Under the pieces are notes generated by a model. It was not told where the DNA came from. It did no database searches and saw nothing but the letters and a program-made list of their open reading frames with translations. From Phlebopus portentosus (taxonomy: Eukaryota > Basidiomycota > Agaricomycetes > Boletales > Boletinellaceae), in NCBI GenBank assembly GCA_037892935.1, contig JAYXKI010000012.1, positions 1,116,001 to 1,180,000 of the forward strand: DNA of 64,000 nucleotides, given 5' to 3'. The position numbers were made by a program, and so were the translations under genes. How positions within the stretch are numbered: the first letter of the stretch is position 1; each line of letters starts with the position of its first letter. This document shows positions 1 through 11,929 of the stretch, one piece after another.

Positions 1-1637
1 AGCTGATCGCCAGCGCCATTATTGGACAGATCTGCACTAGGTCTCGACACGGACCCGAGACTCTGTATCGAGCTTGACATTGTAGAGTAAGACGCATCGG
101 AGCCGGGCGAAGGAGGCAGGACATTCGTCGTACCTTGCGGGCTCGGGTCTGAGGTGGCGACAACCGTTGGATATCCCTGGCCACCTGTAAAGCGAGAATC
201 TGGCTGCGTGTGGGTTGGAAGGTCCTGAGTTAGGCCACGTAGGTCAAGTGCGGACGAGAAACTTGCTGGCGGTTGGGTTGGTGAAAGGGCGACCATAGAC
301 AATTGTCTAAACCGTTCGTTTTCCTCGTCCATGGCATTATTTCCATTTTGCTTGTTTTTGCTATTTATGAGTCGTTCGCGTCGCGGAGAAGGAGTAGGGG
401 AAGTCTCGCGGAAAAAGGAGCTGCGTAGGACGGAAGGCCGGCGACTACGTTCAGTTGGGCGACGTCGACTTGCTAGGCCGTGCAGGGCTTGCATGCGAGA
501 GACGAGGGAGAGTGACCCTGAGCTGGAATTGATCATGTCGATGGGCGAGATAGGAGTTGATATCTCCTCATCGCTTATATCCGGCGGAGAATTAGCGGTT
601 GGAGAGGACGGTGCATCAGAAGGCAATTGGACCTCCGGCCACTGATCTGCCATATTGCCTGGGTTGCATGGATTCAACGATCATCTCAAAGGTATAAAAG
701 AAAGGGAAACATTACTCTTCTTTTCTGTATATTTGCTCGAGCCGGAGAGGTGGCAAATGCAATGAGTAGAATCAACTGGTTGCCACGGAATCACTTCTTG
801 GCGCGATTGAAAGCGCATCTAGTGTGGGATTGTAAGTCGTTTGATCGCGATTATAGACCATGGCTAAATCGTTGTTACTTACCGTTTTACGGAAGACTTC
901 AAACAGGCGCGCCAAGCGCACCAAGGGATTTGCAATGACATGAAGAATAATACCGCTCTGTAACACTGAGGACTTCAACTCCAAGTGAAGATTTGAGGTC
1001 TCTACTTACCTCTTGAAGCCTCGTTATTACAGTTTCCCATTTTTCGACTTCGGGCTGGGTCTGCTGATGCGGATGTACAGACTTTTCCGGTAGATCGTCG
1101 ATAGGATTCGACACGGCCACGACAAACAAATGACGCGTTATAGGCGCCTTTGAGCTGTCTCCTGACAAGAAGAGCTGAAAGTGGAAAACCCGCGTCTAAG
1201 TCAGCACAGGGGGTCAGCGGATAAGAAGGAAACTTGCGCACGTCAATCGATCGCCGGATAAAGAGGGGGGATAGTTTGTTCTGCGGCAGACCGACAATGT
1301 CGATGTCCGGGAAGTCATTGAAGTGGCGCTGGGATTTGTATGCCGGTCGTTGGTCCTGTGTCTTGCCTGTTGTCTCCCAGAATATTTGAACCTATAAGAA
1401 AGGCACAGACAGAAGGAATGGACGTCTTGCACTTATCAGAGGCCAGTAAGTTAGTTTACTCACGTTTATCCCAGGGTTTGCGATACGAACAGCACCCAAG
1501 ACCCCAGGTAAAATATGCTGCTGGAGATCTTGCCAATGCTCTACCATTGGCAAAGAGTTTTCAATAAGAAGGAGAACATGAACAGCCTGACCGGGACGGG
1601 AGGAGCCAAAGACTGCCGATGGCGGAAGTTGAGCCAT
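1..1637 (-). CDS. Mediator subunit 25-type VWA domain protein (partial, 3' end beyond window)
   Basis: Six exons on the minus strand: 1637-1464, 1391-1242, 1174-1010, 957-883, 818-716 and 658-<1. All junctions are GT..AG and keep frame. The last intron (715-659, 57 nt) avoids a TGA at 683-681 and joins a Ser codon in phase 1. The N-terminal ~220 residues alternate short hydrophobic strands and helices like the Mediator-25 von Willebrand A fold (HVLLLIENSLP near residue 20, RHLFVVAVSNP near 120, SGIILHVIANP near 164). The MIDAS-type DxSxS is not conserved, as expected for this subfamily. Exon 6 encodes a long Ser/Pro-rich disordered tail that is still open at base 1. Mediator-25 proteins link activators to RNA polymerase II in the nucleus. 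The family call rests on pattern recognition only; another VWA protein is possible. Confidence 0.6.
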
Positions 1638-2594
1638 GACGAAAGATATTGTTCTCCTGAGCGGAGCTTGCGAAAGTAGAACTTAGGCGTTGGAGCGGAT
1701 CTTGCTATATTTGTATAAAAAAATGGAAGGGTGAACAGAATGGTTCACGGGTGCACAAGTGGCAATCGATAGAGGCCAGGTTAAATCAGGTAGATCGTGA
1801 AGGGAAAGGAGACGGGGAGCTGAAGTAGGTGGATTGAAAGAAGGCGGATGTTCGGTCGGAAGTCACGAGGACGGAATACGTAGCAATGCAACAGAGGGCC
1901 CACAAGATGACTATACACGAGAATACCAAAGCAAGTAGTCACGGTGAGAAGATCCGCTGGGCGCGTGGCTGGTGTGCATACGTACTCGGGTACGTATCTT
2001 ATAGCACGGAGGCAGAGAGGACACCGCGAAAAGGAAATAATAAAGGAGCGACTTCTCTGCTCCCTATTAGAGTTCTTTGTGCTCGGCTAGACAGGGACGC
2101 GGAGCGGAGATGTGTTGTCTAAAGGCAAACAGAGACACGCTGCTGAGAACTCGCAGGGTTGCCGAGGGCAGCTACTGTGTGGTACCAGCGCTAGGAGTGA
2201 TGGCTCGTATCTTTCCGAGAGGTAGCATCGAAACTAGTATACTGGTGTTGGTGTTAGGTAAGTGCTATATCCAGTAGATCTTCATTTGTATCCCAGCAGC
2301 GGAGACTAGCGGAGACTGATACTGCTGATACTAGTGCTGATAGTCTGATCATTGATCACCCACGATCATGAATCATGATGAAATGAATGAGATCGGTTTA
2401 TTGTCGCCTGCCTCGCCTCTTGCGGATCTATTCTACTGAGCTTACGTAGCATGCTGACACATCACCAGTTGCCTTTCTGAGATTACACGCGTTGGTCGTG
2501 CGTGAGCGTGACGACCCGTTCTCTTGTCTTGTCTTGTGCCGGTGCCGCCGCTCTCGTAGTCAAACCAAGTCCAACCAGCAATACTCATCCAATC
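1638..2594. promoter_or_regulatory. Divergent intergenic region between MED25-like and WHI2-like genes
   Basis: About 950 bp between two divergently transcribed starts, so it probably holds both promoters. An A-rich TATA-like stretch lies near 1709-1722 on the MED25 side. Short ORFs here (1886-2277) have no recognisable features and are treated as chance. No RNA gene was seen. Confidence 0.4.
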
Positions 2595-3926
2595 ATGGCT
2601 GCCGTGGCGCCTTCATCGTCTCCAATCACTCAAGTCTCGCAGCAACCGACACAGGCAAACCTCCAGCCTCAACTCCTCACTCGGCTTCAGCTCGATCTGC
2701 GTGGAGAGCGGTTCTCCGTTGACCGCGAAATCATCATGAACTTACCAGAATCTGTCCTTCTCTGCCTCTTTCCCAATGGCCTTGTACTAAGCAGGCAGAG
2801 CGTCGCACTGTCTGATGGCGGAGAAAATGAGGAAGACGAGGAGATTTACCCTGTTGACGTATGTCCACATTCTATCCCGTCGACCAATCGCGGTATTGAC
2901 AATTCTTTACATTCATTCTTCTTTCTATGAAAAGTTCGATCCAAAATGTTTCTCCTATGTTCTTAGCTTCTTCCGAAATGCCTCGGATACTTTCTATGGG
3001 ACTGCCACAACACCAGGCCTTTTCGCCCGCCAGCAGCATCTCGCCGAGAACGAACCGACACCCGATTTCGGTCCCCCCCGATCCCAGAATCCTTTACTCA
3101 CAAAGCAAGCTATCATTGTCTTACGAGAGGAACTGGAGTACTTTGCCATCCCTCCGAAAGATGGCAAGGCATCCACAGACTCATCTGGTATTGCGAACGA
3201 TGCATTGTTGGAAATCAAACGCCAGTGTGGCCAGGTCCTTCTCGAAAAGCGCAATATATTCACTGCTTTGCAACGGAATGTGAACAAAGAAAACAATCTG
3301 GCTGAACAGCATTTGATAGATATGTTGTGCATGAGGTATGCTTGCCCCTTATCGACCAAAATATAACTGTCAGATGATCCTCCGATTGCGACAATATCGT
3401 CGATCGTCTGACTGGTGCATTTGCTTCCGAGCTTATCGCCTACATCACTCAATCAAGCATAATTACTGACGTTCTGATTCCCACCAGTGGGTTTGACCGG
3501 GAGGACATGTGGGGCTTCCGAGCACTTGAGCCTTCGCGGTGTTGCATTTCATCGATTGCGCTTGTCCTATTGAAAACCGGCATCACCCACAATGGGCCTC
3601 CTTATCATGGTGATCCTGCAGTCAGTGCAGTCACTATTGACTACATTCAGATGGCAACAGCTCAAAAGCTACTCCTTTTCTGGCGAAAACCGGCAGTGAG
3701 TTCTCTTTGACCTCTGACGTCTTAGCGCGGCATGATGATTCATTCTTCCGTTCTCGTTCCAAGCGGAAATGCTGGTGGGACGGCGCTGAGGTGGAACTTG
3801 AGCGACCTGGACAAGATCCGCTCGATGTGAAGTTGTGGGCGCGTCGCGTCTGGACGCTAGAACTCAGCTTGGTGAGTCTCCACAAGCCTGATGAATTTCT
3901 GTAACCTGACAACCATAAAGATTTAG
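2595..3926 (+). CDS. WHI2-like BTB/POZ-domain growth/stress regulator
   Basis: Five exons: 2595-2858, 2935-3335, 3488-3695, 3764-3871 and 3921-3926, giving about 328 residues. Frame is exact at every junction. The first motif is LQLDLRGERFSVDREIIMNL followed by ESVLLCLFPNG. Exon 2 opens with FDPKCFSYVLSFFR, and later come GFDREDMWGFRALEPSRCC and RKCWWDG. These are the signature blocks of fungal WHI2-type proteins, which carry a BTB fold and act with PSR-type phosphatases in stress response and growth control. An upstream in-frame ATG at 2502 would add 31 residues; I prefer 2595 because the extra sequence looks untranslated. The last coding exon is only Ile plus stop; reading through the intron instead would end at 3904. 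No lesions seen. Confidence 0.8.
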
Positions 3927-4146
3927 TTCCTTGCTGCGATTGATACACTTTTTTTTAGCTGCATTATTTCCGGGACGTTCTGTGTTTGTTTACTGCATCG
4001 TAGATACCCTTGGCTCAAATACGTACACTAATATACGGCATTTTCGAAGACATACAGTTTGCATCACGTGAGAATTTCTAAAAAGTAAGAGTAGCGAAAC
4101 ACAACAGTTCAAGTAGTTCAGGTTCTTCACTTGCTCAGTCACTTGT

Positions 4147-4790
4147 ATGGCCGGATCTTACGTTGGGAACACGATCGATATCGAGGCGCTCGTCGATCTT
4201 GAGCAACAGTATGCGTGTCTCGCTGTATCGCGCACTCATCATGATTATTTAGGTTCTATTCTTACTCTCAGATTCTATGACTCTGGTTATTCGGACGGTG
4301 TAGGGCATGGGAAGATTCACGGGAGCATCGAAGGGAGGCAGTTAGGAAGGGAGAAAGGCTTTGAGATGTGGGAAGAGCTCGGCTTCTACGAAGGCTTCGC
4401 AAAACTTTGGAAAACATTGTCAGAGCACGGGAAGGGCAAGGATAAGTATGTTGCTGATTATATGACCCACCTGATCTGACTGTATTTGGCGGTAGTCGAG
4501 TAAAACATAACGCAAGCCTTTTGCTCGATCTTATTGCTCAGTTCCCGACGGAGAATCCTTCTCATTCAACTTTTGAGGACCTTGACATACCGAAACTCTT
4601 TGCTCAGATCCGGGCACGATACAAGGTATTATGTTCCATTCTCGGGGTCAAACCGAGCCTTCGTGCTGCGCAATCCCACGCTTCGACCAGCGTTGATGAT
4701 GATAGTGCGGCGATAAGACAGCTCAAAACGAATGACGTGTGGGCGGTCGAAATCAAGCAGGATCCAGGACCTGTGGATTATAGTTTCTAG
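4147..4790 (+). CDS. LTO1/YAE1-family protein (Fe-S cluster delivery adaptor)
   Basis: Three exons: 4147-4208, 4272-4445 and 4496-4790, giving 176 residues. Both introns are about 50-63 nt and frame is kept. Residues 20-60 contain the family hallmark of glycines every fourth residue (GYSDGVGHGKIHGSIEGRQL, then GREKGFEMWEELGFYEG). The C-terminal half has the predicted helical NASLLLDLIAQFP and DLDIPKLFAQIRARYKVLCS. LTO1 works with YAE1 to recruit the ABCE1/RLI1 ATPase to the cytosolic Fe-S assembly machinery. The protein ends in SF with no C-terminal Trp; the Trp-rich tail known from some orthologues is not obvious. It is tandem to the WHI2-like gene and convergent with the amine oxidase gene. 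Confidence 0.78.
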
Positions 4791-5307
4791 TGGATGTTTA
4801 TCTCAGGTGAGGAGGGCTCCTGATCAGATCAGTTCCCGCTAAACCGAGACACTAAACCAGGCTCTGCATGGGACGATGTGTACGTATGTACTGTACGTCA
4901 GCGGTCATATCGCGATAGATCGTCATGGACCAAGCCTCTGGCTCGTTCCTGATTTCGGCCTAAGGAATAGTGGGAAGCTTCCTATCCGATTGCGTCTCTG
5001 TGTCGTCCATTAAGATTGCTTGGCTTTTTCGCCTATTTGCCCCCTGATGCCCGTTCTATCTTACACGGTCATTCAAATTTCGAATATTGGAGAAGAGGTT
5101 TCTTAAGGCATACGCTCACTGACAAGTCAGTCGGAACAGTCGCATTCTTTGATAGTAAATAGAATCTTGACTCGGCTCGGCTGTGGACACACTTGAAATC
5201 CATCCATTTTACATACCACTTTCTTTATTCTTTATCCAGTACAAGTAATGACTATTAAGACACGCATCGCGAAGGATCGCTACGTTCTCCCTATTCTCTA
5301 CCGTCGT
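4791..5307. other. Convergent intergenic region
   Basis: About 515 bp between the 3' ends of the LTO1-like gene and the amine oxidase gene. It should carry both polyadenylation regions. No gene, tRNA or repeat was recognised. Confidence 0.5.
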
Positions 5308-8144
5308 TCATTTCTCGCAACAGCCATAATTGGTATTTCCGGTTTCGGAAAATGCAGCGCAGCTCTTTGCGTCGTTCGCGGCAGGAATATCAAGACCAGG
5401 ATTTGCCCTGAAAAAGCTCTGCGGTTTGAAGTACACGTTGAGGTGTTCCATCGGCATACTATTCGAACATAGATGATTAGTTCCAGAGCAGTTATCATAG
5501 CAATTTCGGCAACACGTACACCGGCCAATCTTCAGGGCGGGGAATATGGTTTGTACCTGTATGGATGGTTCAACTCGTCAACCCGCCGAAGTCAACGAAC
5601 TTATAGGCTACATACCCAGCGTCAGATATAAGACAATATCTTCATTATCAATGGTAGCGTCCTCCTTCGCCCAAGGGCCGATCGATTCTTCAGGCTCTTC
5701 GCGTGTCTGTGGAACGTATTTTCCAGACGGATAAATGCGAGAGCCGATAGTACTTTCTTTGTCCTTGATGACCCATAGAGCCTTCGTTCCAAAAAACGCG
5801 CGTTTCTGTACCCAGCTCCTTTCCCTGGCAAGAACAGTCTGCACTGCACCCTTCATCGCGATGCCATAGCCCGGCTGGGCTCCAGTGGAGTAATGAGGAA
5901 CTGCGTTCGGATTCACAATGCGCCACCGCCTGTCCCGCTCAAAAGAATAATCTCGGACACCTTCGAGAGATGTTTTGAGTATATGTGATTCGGTTTTGAA
6001 GGCATTGCCAGCAAAGTTTTCCTTGGAACCGGTCAAAGCAGATTCAGGCGCAACATCGATCTCAAGCACGCTATTGAAAAGCCCATCGACCATTGGGTCC
6101 ACACGCAGGCAAAATAGGTGCTGATGGTAATGTGCGTTGACATTCCTGGCGACGGTGGTACCATATGGGTTTGCTTCGTTGTCGGCTTTTACATAGACCT
6201 GGAGAATACCAGTTAGGCGAACCTCAAATTCGACCGTGCCGTCTTGATAAAAGCGATAATTCCATATGTATTCTAGTGACGGTGGATTAATACACAACAG
6301 CACTGCATCATCATCACAGGGCTTACCGTAATTTGCTAACGTGCAACACATGCTCACAACCAGGCGCCTGCTACGCGCAGCAAACGACCGACCACCCGGA
6401 CGATAGTCAGTGTGTTTCCAGAGGAGGCCATGATCTTCCTCGTGAATGCAAATTGCGTGCTTAATCTTTATCGCACTTCCGTTGTGGCCGACAAAACATC
6501 CAGGCTAAACCACGACCCTCAATTAGAGCAGTTCTGCGTACCAATTACATCGAAACTCACAAGGTAATGAATAGCACCGACACAATCGCAGCCGAGAGCA
6601 AGATCATTTGCCATAGAGCCCATGCCGTATTCTCCGCTGAGAAGGTGAGTAGTTGGATCATGGATTGAGATACTCAGACTTACGTGTCGAACGCAAATTT
6701 TCTGGGATGAGGGAATTCCGGTGCAGCATATGGTACGACCATCTCCGCCAAAGACAGCCGATAGAATACAGGACGCAGAGTACCCTCGTCATTATAGGTT
6801 ACCGTTGAGATTACAATCCCTTCCCGGTGATGAAACGCTGATCACATCTTTGTTAGCTGAAGTATCGACAATATCAATATACAAACTGCCTACCGATATG
6901 CATTTTCCACTTTTGCCATTCGAGTTCATGCCCATTCATCTTGAAACTCACGCTTTCGGGCTGGATAATATGCAACGGTTTAATATCGTCACGAGGTTTA
7001 TAATTATCTCCCCTCAGATCAGGCAGGAAGTCGAATTTTTCCATTGGGACCGGAATGCGTCCCCGATTCGCGCTCGTAAGGGCATCCTCGTCATGCGGTT
7101 TGGGTACCGTATCCGGAACAGACAGATTGCCATTTGCGTCACGATGCGGCGGGAAGTCGATATGAATAACTTTGCACGCGTTTGAATCAATGACAGGAAT
7201 GAAATCCTAATAAACATGTCCACATCGTCCTAAGCACAGCGATTTGGGTAAGGACGCACAAGAGGATGGGCATAAAGATTCTCGTGCTTGCCAAACCGTG
7301 CAAACATTAGTGCTTGTTGAAGTCGCAGCGACTTTGGGAAACGTTCATCGTAACCAATGGCCCAACCATCGCATGAGATATTTTCAGGCTCCAAACCTAT
7401 GAACAGTTAGTTGTACGTGTTTATGACAATGACGGAACATCAACATGTCTGTGCTTACCGAGTCCTCTGACGAGAGCTATGACCCTTGGATCCTTCTTTA
7501 CGATTTCCTCGGCCATTGAGAGTTCTTCAACTGTGATCTGAGGCTGCGTGCCTTCAGCAAGCTTATTGACCAATTCTATGACCCATTTGCCATCCTTCAA
7601 AGCGGAAATAACGTTATACGCATCACTAGATGTTCAAAGCTCAGAAAATATTGGGCAAATCAATCCCATGTGATAGACTACCCAGTTAATAGATCGATGA
7701 GCTAAGGTGGCCTCAGTATTCATCGCTCACACCCGAATAGGACATGCATGAAGCTCACGTCTGAATCGGCACGCCTTGGAAGCGCAGCCTTAGCCAGCAC
7801 AGGTTCCTCGCCCGTTAGTCTTGGAATTCTAAGAAATGCCAAAACATCTTGCTTTGGAGGGGGGATGAGATTAGTTGTGATGAACTTCATGGCCTTGACA
7901 CCGATGTTTTCGGCGACATGAGAACGGATGCACAGAGTAATACTAGTGATCTGGAGATGTTCGTCACAGAGACATCTATTGCACTATCAGGGAGAGATGA
8001 ACGGACCTCATCAGGGCTCAAAGGATCTAGTGGATGGTTAGGAGTCGAAGAGAAGACATGAGGATCCGATGCCCGTTCGATGCCAGATGCCGTTCCCGGG
8101 ACATGAGCGACAGTGTCCTGTTCGTTGATGAGGTCGGATATCAT
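5308..8144 (-). CDS. Copper amine oxidase (TPQ-dependent primary amine oxidase)
   Basis: Eleven exons: 8144-8007, 7950-7733, 7625-7459, 7396-7260, 7206-6894, 6837-6684, 6636-6561, 6504-6327, 6272-5616, 5556-5520 and 5458-5308, total 741 residues, all in frame. It oxidises primary amines to aldehydes with release of H2O2 and ammonia. Visible landmarks in order: HPLDPLSPDE at the N-terminus, CDGWAIGYDERFP, the catalytic-base region FAFDTGEYGMG, the cofactor motif TLANYEY (Tyr becomes topaquinone), FYQDG, copper ligands in HYHQHLFCLRVDP, and the third copper His in TNHIPRPEDWPVMP. The cofactor motif appears only after splicing intron 8. No signal peptide with the 8144 start; an upstream ATG at 8294 would add a hydrophobic stretch. 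No SKL-type C-terminus (ends CCEK). Confidence 0.9.
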
Positions 8145-8490
8145 GTCTGGGATAAGAAGCTGGAGAAAGTGCGTGGGCGGTGATGTCGCTGTTGGTTCAT
8201 TTATCTGTTCAGCAGGTGACTTCACGGAACGGAAAATAAAAGATAAGACCCGAGAGAAGATAAGCACGACTTCTCGGTTGATATGATAAAGCAATTTCCG
8301 ATGTTGCGATACAGATAGCTGCGCAACACAGCGTCTTCAGATAAAGGGTAGGCAAACGAAAACAAAAAACACCACGCGATAATACCTCCCAATAGGGTAT
8401 AGTATCATAGATATGTCACGTGTACACCCACCGTCACACACAGTGACAACAGGCAAATGGCATATCATTCATAAAGATATGATATGCAAC
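8145..8490. promoter_or_regulatory. Upstream region of the amine oxidase gene
   Basis: Probable promoter and 5' leader of the minus-strand amine oxidase gene. An in-frame alternative ATG lies at 8294. The region becomes sharply AT-rich at about 8460, where mobile-element sequence begins. Confidence 0.35.
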
Positions 8491-8735
8491 TAAATATTCA
8501 AAATATCATAAAGCATATCCATATTTAGGATATTTAGAATATCATAAAGAATATCCAAATTTAGGATATAATAAATATTAGAAAGGATATATAGTCAGCT
8601 GATATTCAAAATATCATTTTGCATCTCTTGAATATCAATATTTATTATATAATCATGCTTTGTGATATGCTTATTGATATTTAGAATATCTGAATAGAAT
8701 ATCATTAAGCTAAATATCCTTTTCAATATTTTACA
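8490..8735. repeat. AT-rich cluster of GATATTT/AAATATC repeats
   Basis: About 250 bp in which ATATC, GATATTT and AATATC words recur in both orientations at short irregular spacing (for example ATATTCAAAATATC twice, near 8499 and 8602, and ATTTAGGATAT twice). This gives many overlapping short palindromes. It borders the host genes and the repeat module starting near 8735. The other copy of that module, near 41865, is also followed by AAATATCATTTTAAATATC, so this looks like the element's subterminal sequence. Confidence 0.55.
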
Positions 8736-10160
8736 TATCTTACAGCTGTTTGCAAAAGTAATGAGAAAAGCTAAAATCACATGATTTTTCACTTGCGCCG
8801 TACCCTTGAAAAGCAAAAATGAACAAAATGGCCAATTGCTTACTCAATATTGCACATTAAGACATACTATTATAACATAAAAAAAGTACTCAGAAATGCG
8901 CTTCTACAGATGCAAAATTTTCTAAACAATGTGGTGTATAAGTGGCAATACAAGAAAGACAACCTCATCAAGTCAGTACCTCAACCCCCTCTCTCAGACA
9001 GTGAAAAAATTGTAGCTCATGATATACTGCTCATAAAAATATGATTCAAGCAGATAAATTCATACAAGAATGGGTATAAATTTATGCAAGAATAGGTGGT
9101 ATCTATGTATGAGTTTTGTGGCTAAATGAGGTGTCCTTTATAGAGAAAAGCAGTCCTCCAGCATGCCTACATGCAGATTTCTCTCCCTCTTACCCTCTTA
9201 CCCATCATAACTCACATACTTTAACAGAAAAACCTAACCATTTCTACTACAATCATTTTTTGATAGGAATATTAGAGTCTGTGCAAGTTTTGATTACCAA
9301 CAGGTCAGTACCCACCCTTCACTACCTATCCCATCCAGTCGACACTAAAGAGAATATACAGCAGCCTTTGGAACTAAGTCCATCAATGTCTTCAAATTCA
9401 TCTTTGCATTTTGAGCCAGAGCAGACCAAAAAGTCTCAGCAACAGATCAGTTAGCTATAATTTGTTGTGTTCATTATTGCTCAGTACACAGCTCATATGA
9501 ATAAGCCTACTATCTATAAAAAAATAATTCTGACTTATGGCAAACTCTCGATTAAACGAAAGCAGACAGAACTCGAACCATCACTACTATGCATCATTGC
9601 TACCAAAGAATACAATCTGATCCATACATGTGTCAACATACAGGAAAAATATGGAGGCAGATTTCATATAGAAGAACAGAATACTTATGATAGGAGACAA
9701 GAGGAGCATGACACAGCGACTCCTATTGTACATGTATTACAAGGCAAGGGAAATGGAGCTATTGTGTAGTGACCTAATACAGTAAGCTCTTTATATACAA
9801 ATAGCTGTAAATAGGGTCAATATACCTGCATAAGAAGACTGAGTCAAATATAAATATGGGAGGAGATCTTTTTAAATAACAGCCTCCAAACAAAACAAAG
9901 GAGAGGTGAAGAGGGCATAATTCTACCTGTAGAGGGCAAGTGATCATCCAGTCCATAGTACTTTCAGTCTCCGACTGTAAAGCAAGGCTGGATTGTTCCT
10001 GGCTCAACTCACGTTGCCTCCACCTTTGAACCCATCGTTTCCAGCTCTTGATTTATCTGAACAGACTTAACTGAATCTAACTATTTTAATAGAATAACAC
10101 TATCTAGATATGTCATTCCTTTTTCACCCTCCAACTCTACTTCAATAAATGAATCAATTG
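8735..10160 (-). repeat. Dispersed repeat module, copy 1
   Basis: Closely matches the reverse complement of about 40395-41870, with scattered substitutions. The match includes the 3' end of a degenerate coiled-coil-like gene (reading LFSIEKAIDSFI here, MSLEKAINSFI there) and roughly 1.2 kb beyond it. On the plus strand it contains an ORF at 9116-9454 that is also open in the other copy (41473-41150). AT-rich, and very poor in CpG. Confidence 0.75.
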
Positions 10161-11719
10161 CTTTCTCTATGCTAAACAAGGTTCTACTAACTTCATTTTC
10201 ATTTATATCAAAAACTTCAACTTTCTCTATCACATAAAAAGCTTTGCTGGGATCAAGAACTTTTTGCAAGTCAATGTCTCACAAGCCAATCTTTTTGACA
10301 GTAGCCCATGCATCTTCTAGGTCACTGGGAAATAGCTTGACCTTAAGCACACCTGCTTTTATGAGCTTGTATATGCTAGTGGACCCAGATACTGCTAGAT
10401 TCTGTAAATTCTTATTGCCAAGCACCTATAGACACTGCTAAAGAACATTAAGCTGATGAGCATAGCTCTGCTGCTTCTTAAGAAGCTTTGTAATTTCCTT
10501 CTCAAATACTTCTGCATTTCTAAATAAGTGTTGTATCAAGGTTGACTTGATCGCAGGTCTGATCTGCTGATCCTTATGTGTGAAACCTAGATGCTGCACT
10601 GGCCCTCTAAATACATTGATGGTATGGGCTGCCTAAGAATGTTGCTGACTAATAGAAGATGCCACCTCTTCCACTGTACCACTATGATAAAGTGTATCTG
10701 TAAGACTGTGTTGCTCAGCCAGCCCAGCTTTCAGAGATTTCATTTCTATGCCCATTCATTTCATTTCCTTCTTAGTCATACTATATTCCTAGATTATGAG
10801 CAGGATGAAGAACTTCATGACACGATCAAAAAATTTGTTAATAGATTCCATATCAAAACGTCTAATTTTGTTACAATAGTGTATTGCTTCCGATTGAAAA
10901 TCTTCGATAATTGTAGTATTTAGAAGACTGCCAAAATTCAGACCATTGAGTGAATAATGCTCCTCTTTCAAAAGATAGTGGAAAACAGAGCAGCAAGGAC
11001 AAAACAGGTATGTCCCATTCACCTTTGATTTGATATCGAAGTGGCAGTGGTAATGCTTGGTTAACTTGAATAAAAATATGTGCCACAAGTTAACGGGCAT
11101 CGCTCATCCCAGTTCAGATAGAAAACTCATGATCATGAAGAACTTGGGAAGGATGAGCATAAAACCATGCACTAGATCAAATTGCACTCTCATATACGCT
11201 CTTCAAACATCTAGCAACCTCATAGTTACATCACTCTAAAAAGAAAGAGGGACTATTAGGAAAGATGCATCTAAATGTGAATAAGTTATTTACCCCTAAA
11301 GAAGAAGCCTCAAGTATCTTAACATGCTCCATGGTCTTGGACAGCGCCATCGCCAACTTGGCAATATCCTTTTTCACAGTTGAGGAATGATTCTGCAAAT
11401 TTGCACATTGCTTATTTACAACATCCTTCAAGTCACCACAACTCTTTCCAAGGTGAGAGACATGCTGATGAAGTTGGTTAATGACATCACACAGTACATT
11501 TATGACATCGATTACTTTGTTAGAATGAGCATCCTCATCCTCTTTGAGTTTCCTCTTGATCCTTTTATGCTCAACAACTAGACCCTCAACAGGATCTACA
11601 GAGCCTATTCTTAAAGAGATAGGGCAAAACAATATATACCATGGAGGATACTCACCACTCTTCTTCAATGCACCATAGGAAACAACTGCCGGTGGGCGTC
11701 TGCTATGCCTACGTATCAT
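9970..11719 (-). pseudogene. Degenerate multi-exon gene of unknown function, element-associated
   Basis: Not recognised. A start at 11719 opens a basic segment (IRRHSRRPPAVVSYG). Exons 11719-11656 and 11577-11294 join in frame and encode a helical, lysine-rich stretch. A third exon from about 11236 continues with typical protein composition but is broken by TGA and TAG codons, mostly where CGA or CAG would restore sense. It includes a Cys pair in TYLFCPCCSVFHYLL and the block FRNAEVFEKEITKLLKKQQS. The 3' end overlaps the dispersed repeat module, so the gene probably belonged to that mobile element. The related region at about 39.5-40.7 kb shares only the C-terminal part. Transition-type stops argue it is dead. 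Confidence 0.5.
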
Positions 11720-11929
11720 GATGGTGGGGTGACTTTGAGAGAGGTGCAAAGCATAAGACATTCTAAACAGTCCAAACTGTGATAAATAGGGTAAAGGGAG
11801 AGGTGTGTGTGTTAGGAAGACAGAGTGGGTTGATTTTGATAGACTTTGGCTCTTACACTTACTAAGCATGTAGTACTGCCACAAATATTATAATATTATA
11901 TAATGTTAAAGCTTTTCTTTTGCCCAATA

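Noticed and set aside
653..683. Separate downstream gene starting at the ATG at 653, with the VWA protein ending at TGA 683
   Set aside because: A 57-nt intron (715-659) joins the two frames exactly and avoids the stop, giving the expected VWA plus disordered tail layout.
1886..2277. Short genes between the MED25-like and WHI2-like genes
   Set aside because: Low-complexity, no splice-supported extension, no recognisable motif; probably divergent promoter sequence.
3707..3763. Extra coding sequence upstream of RKCWWDG in the WHI2-like gene
   Set aside because: Using the GTGAGT donor at 3696 with the CCAAG acceptor at 3763 gives a 68-nt intron and the expected family spacing; the alternative needs a 32-nt intron.
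6290..6357. Loss of the topaquinone Tyr in the amine oxidase
   Set aside because: Only an artefact of reading through an intron; splicing 6326-6273 restores TLANYEY in frame.
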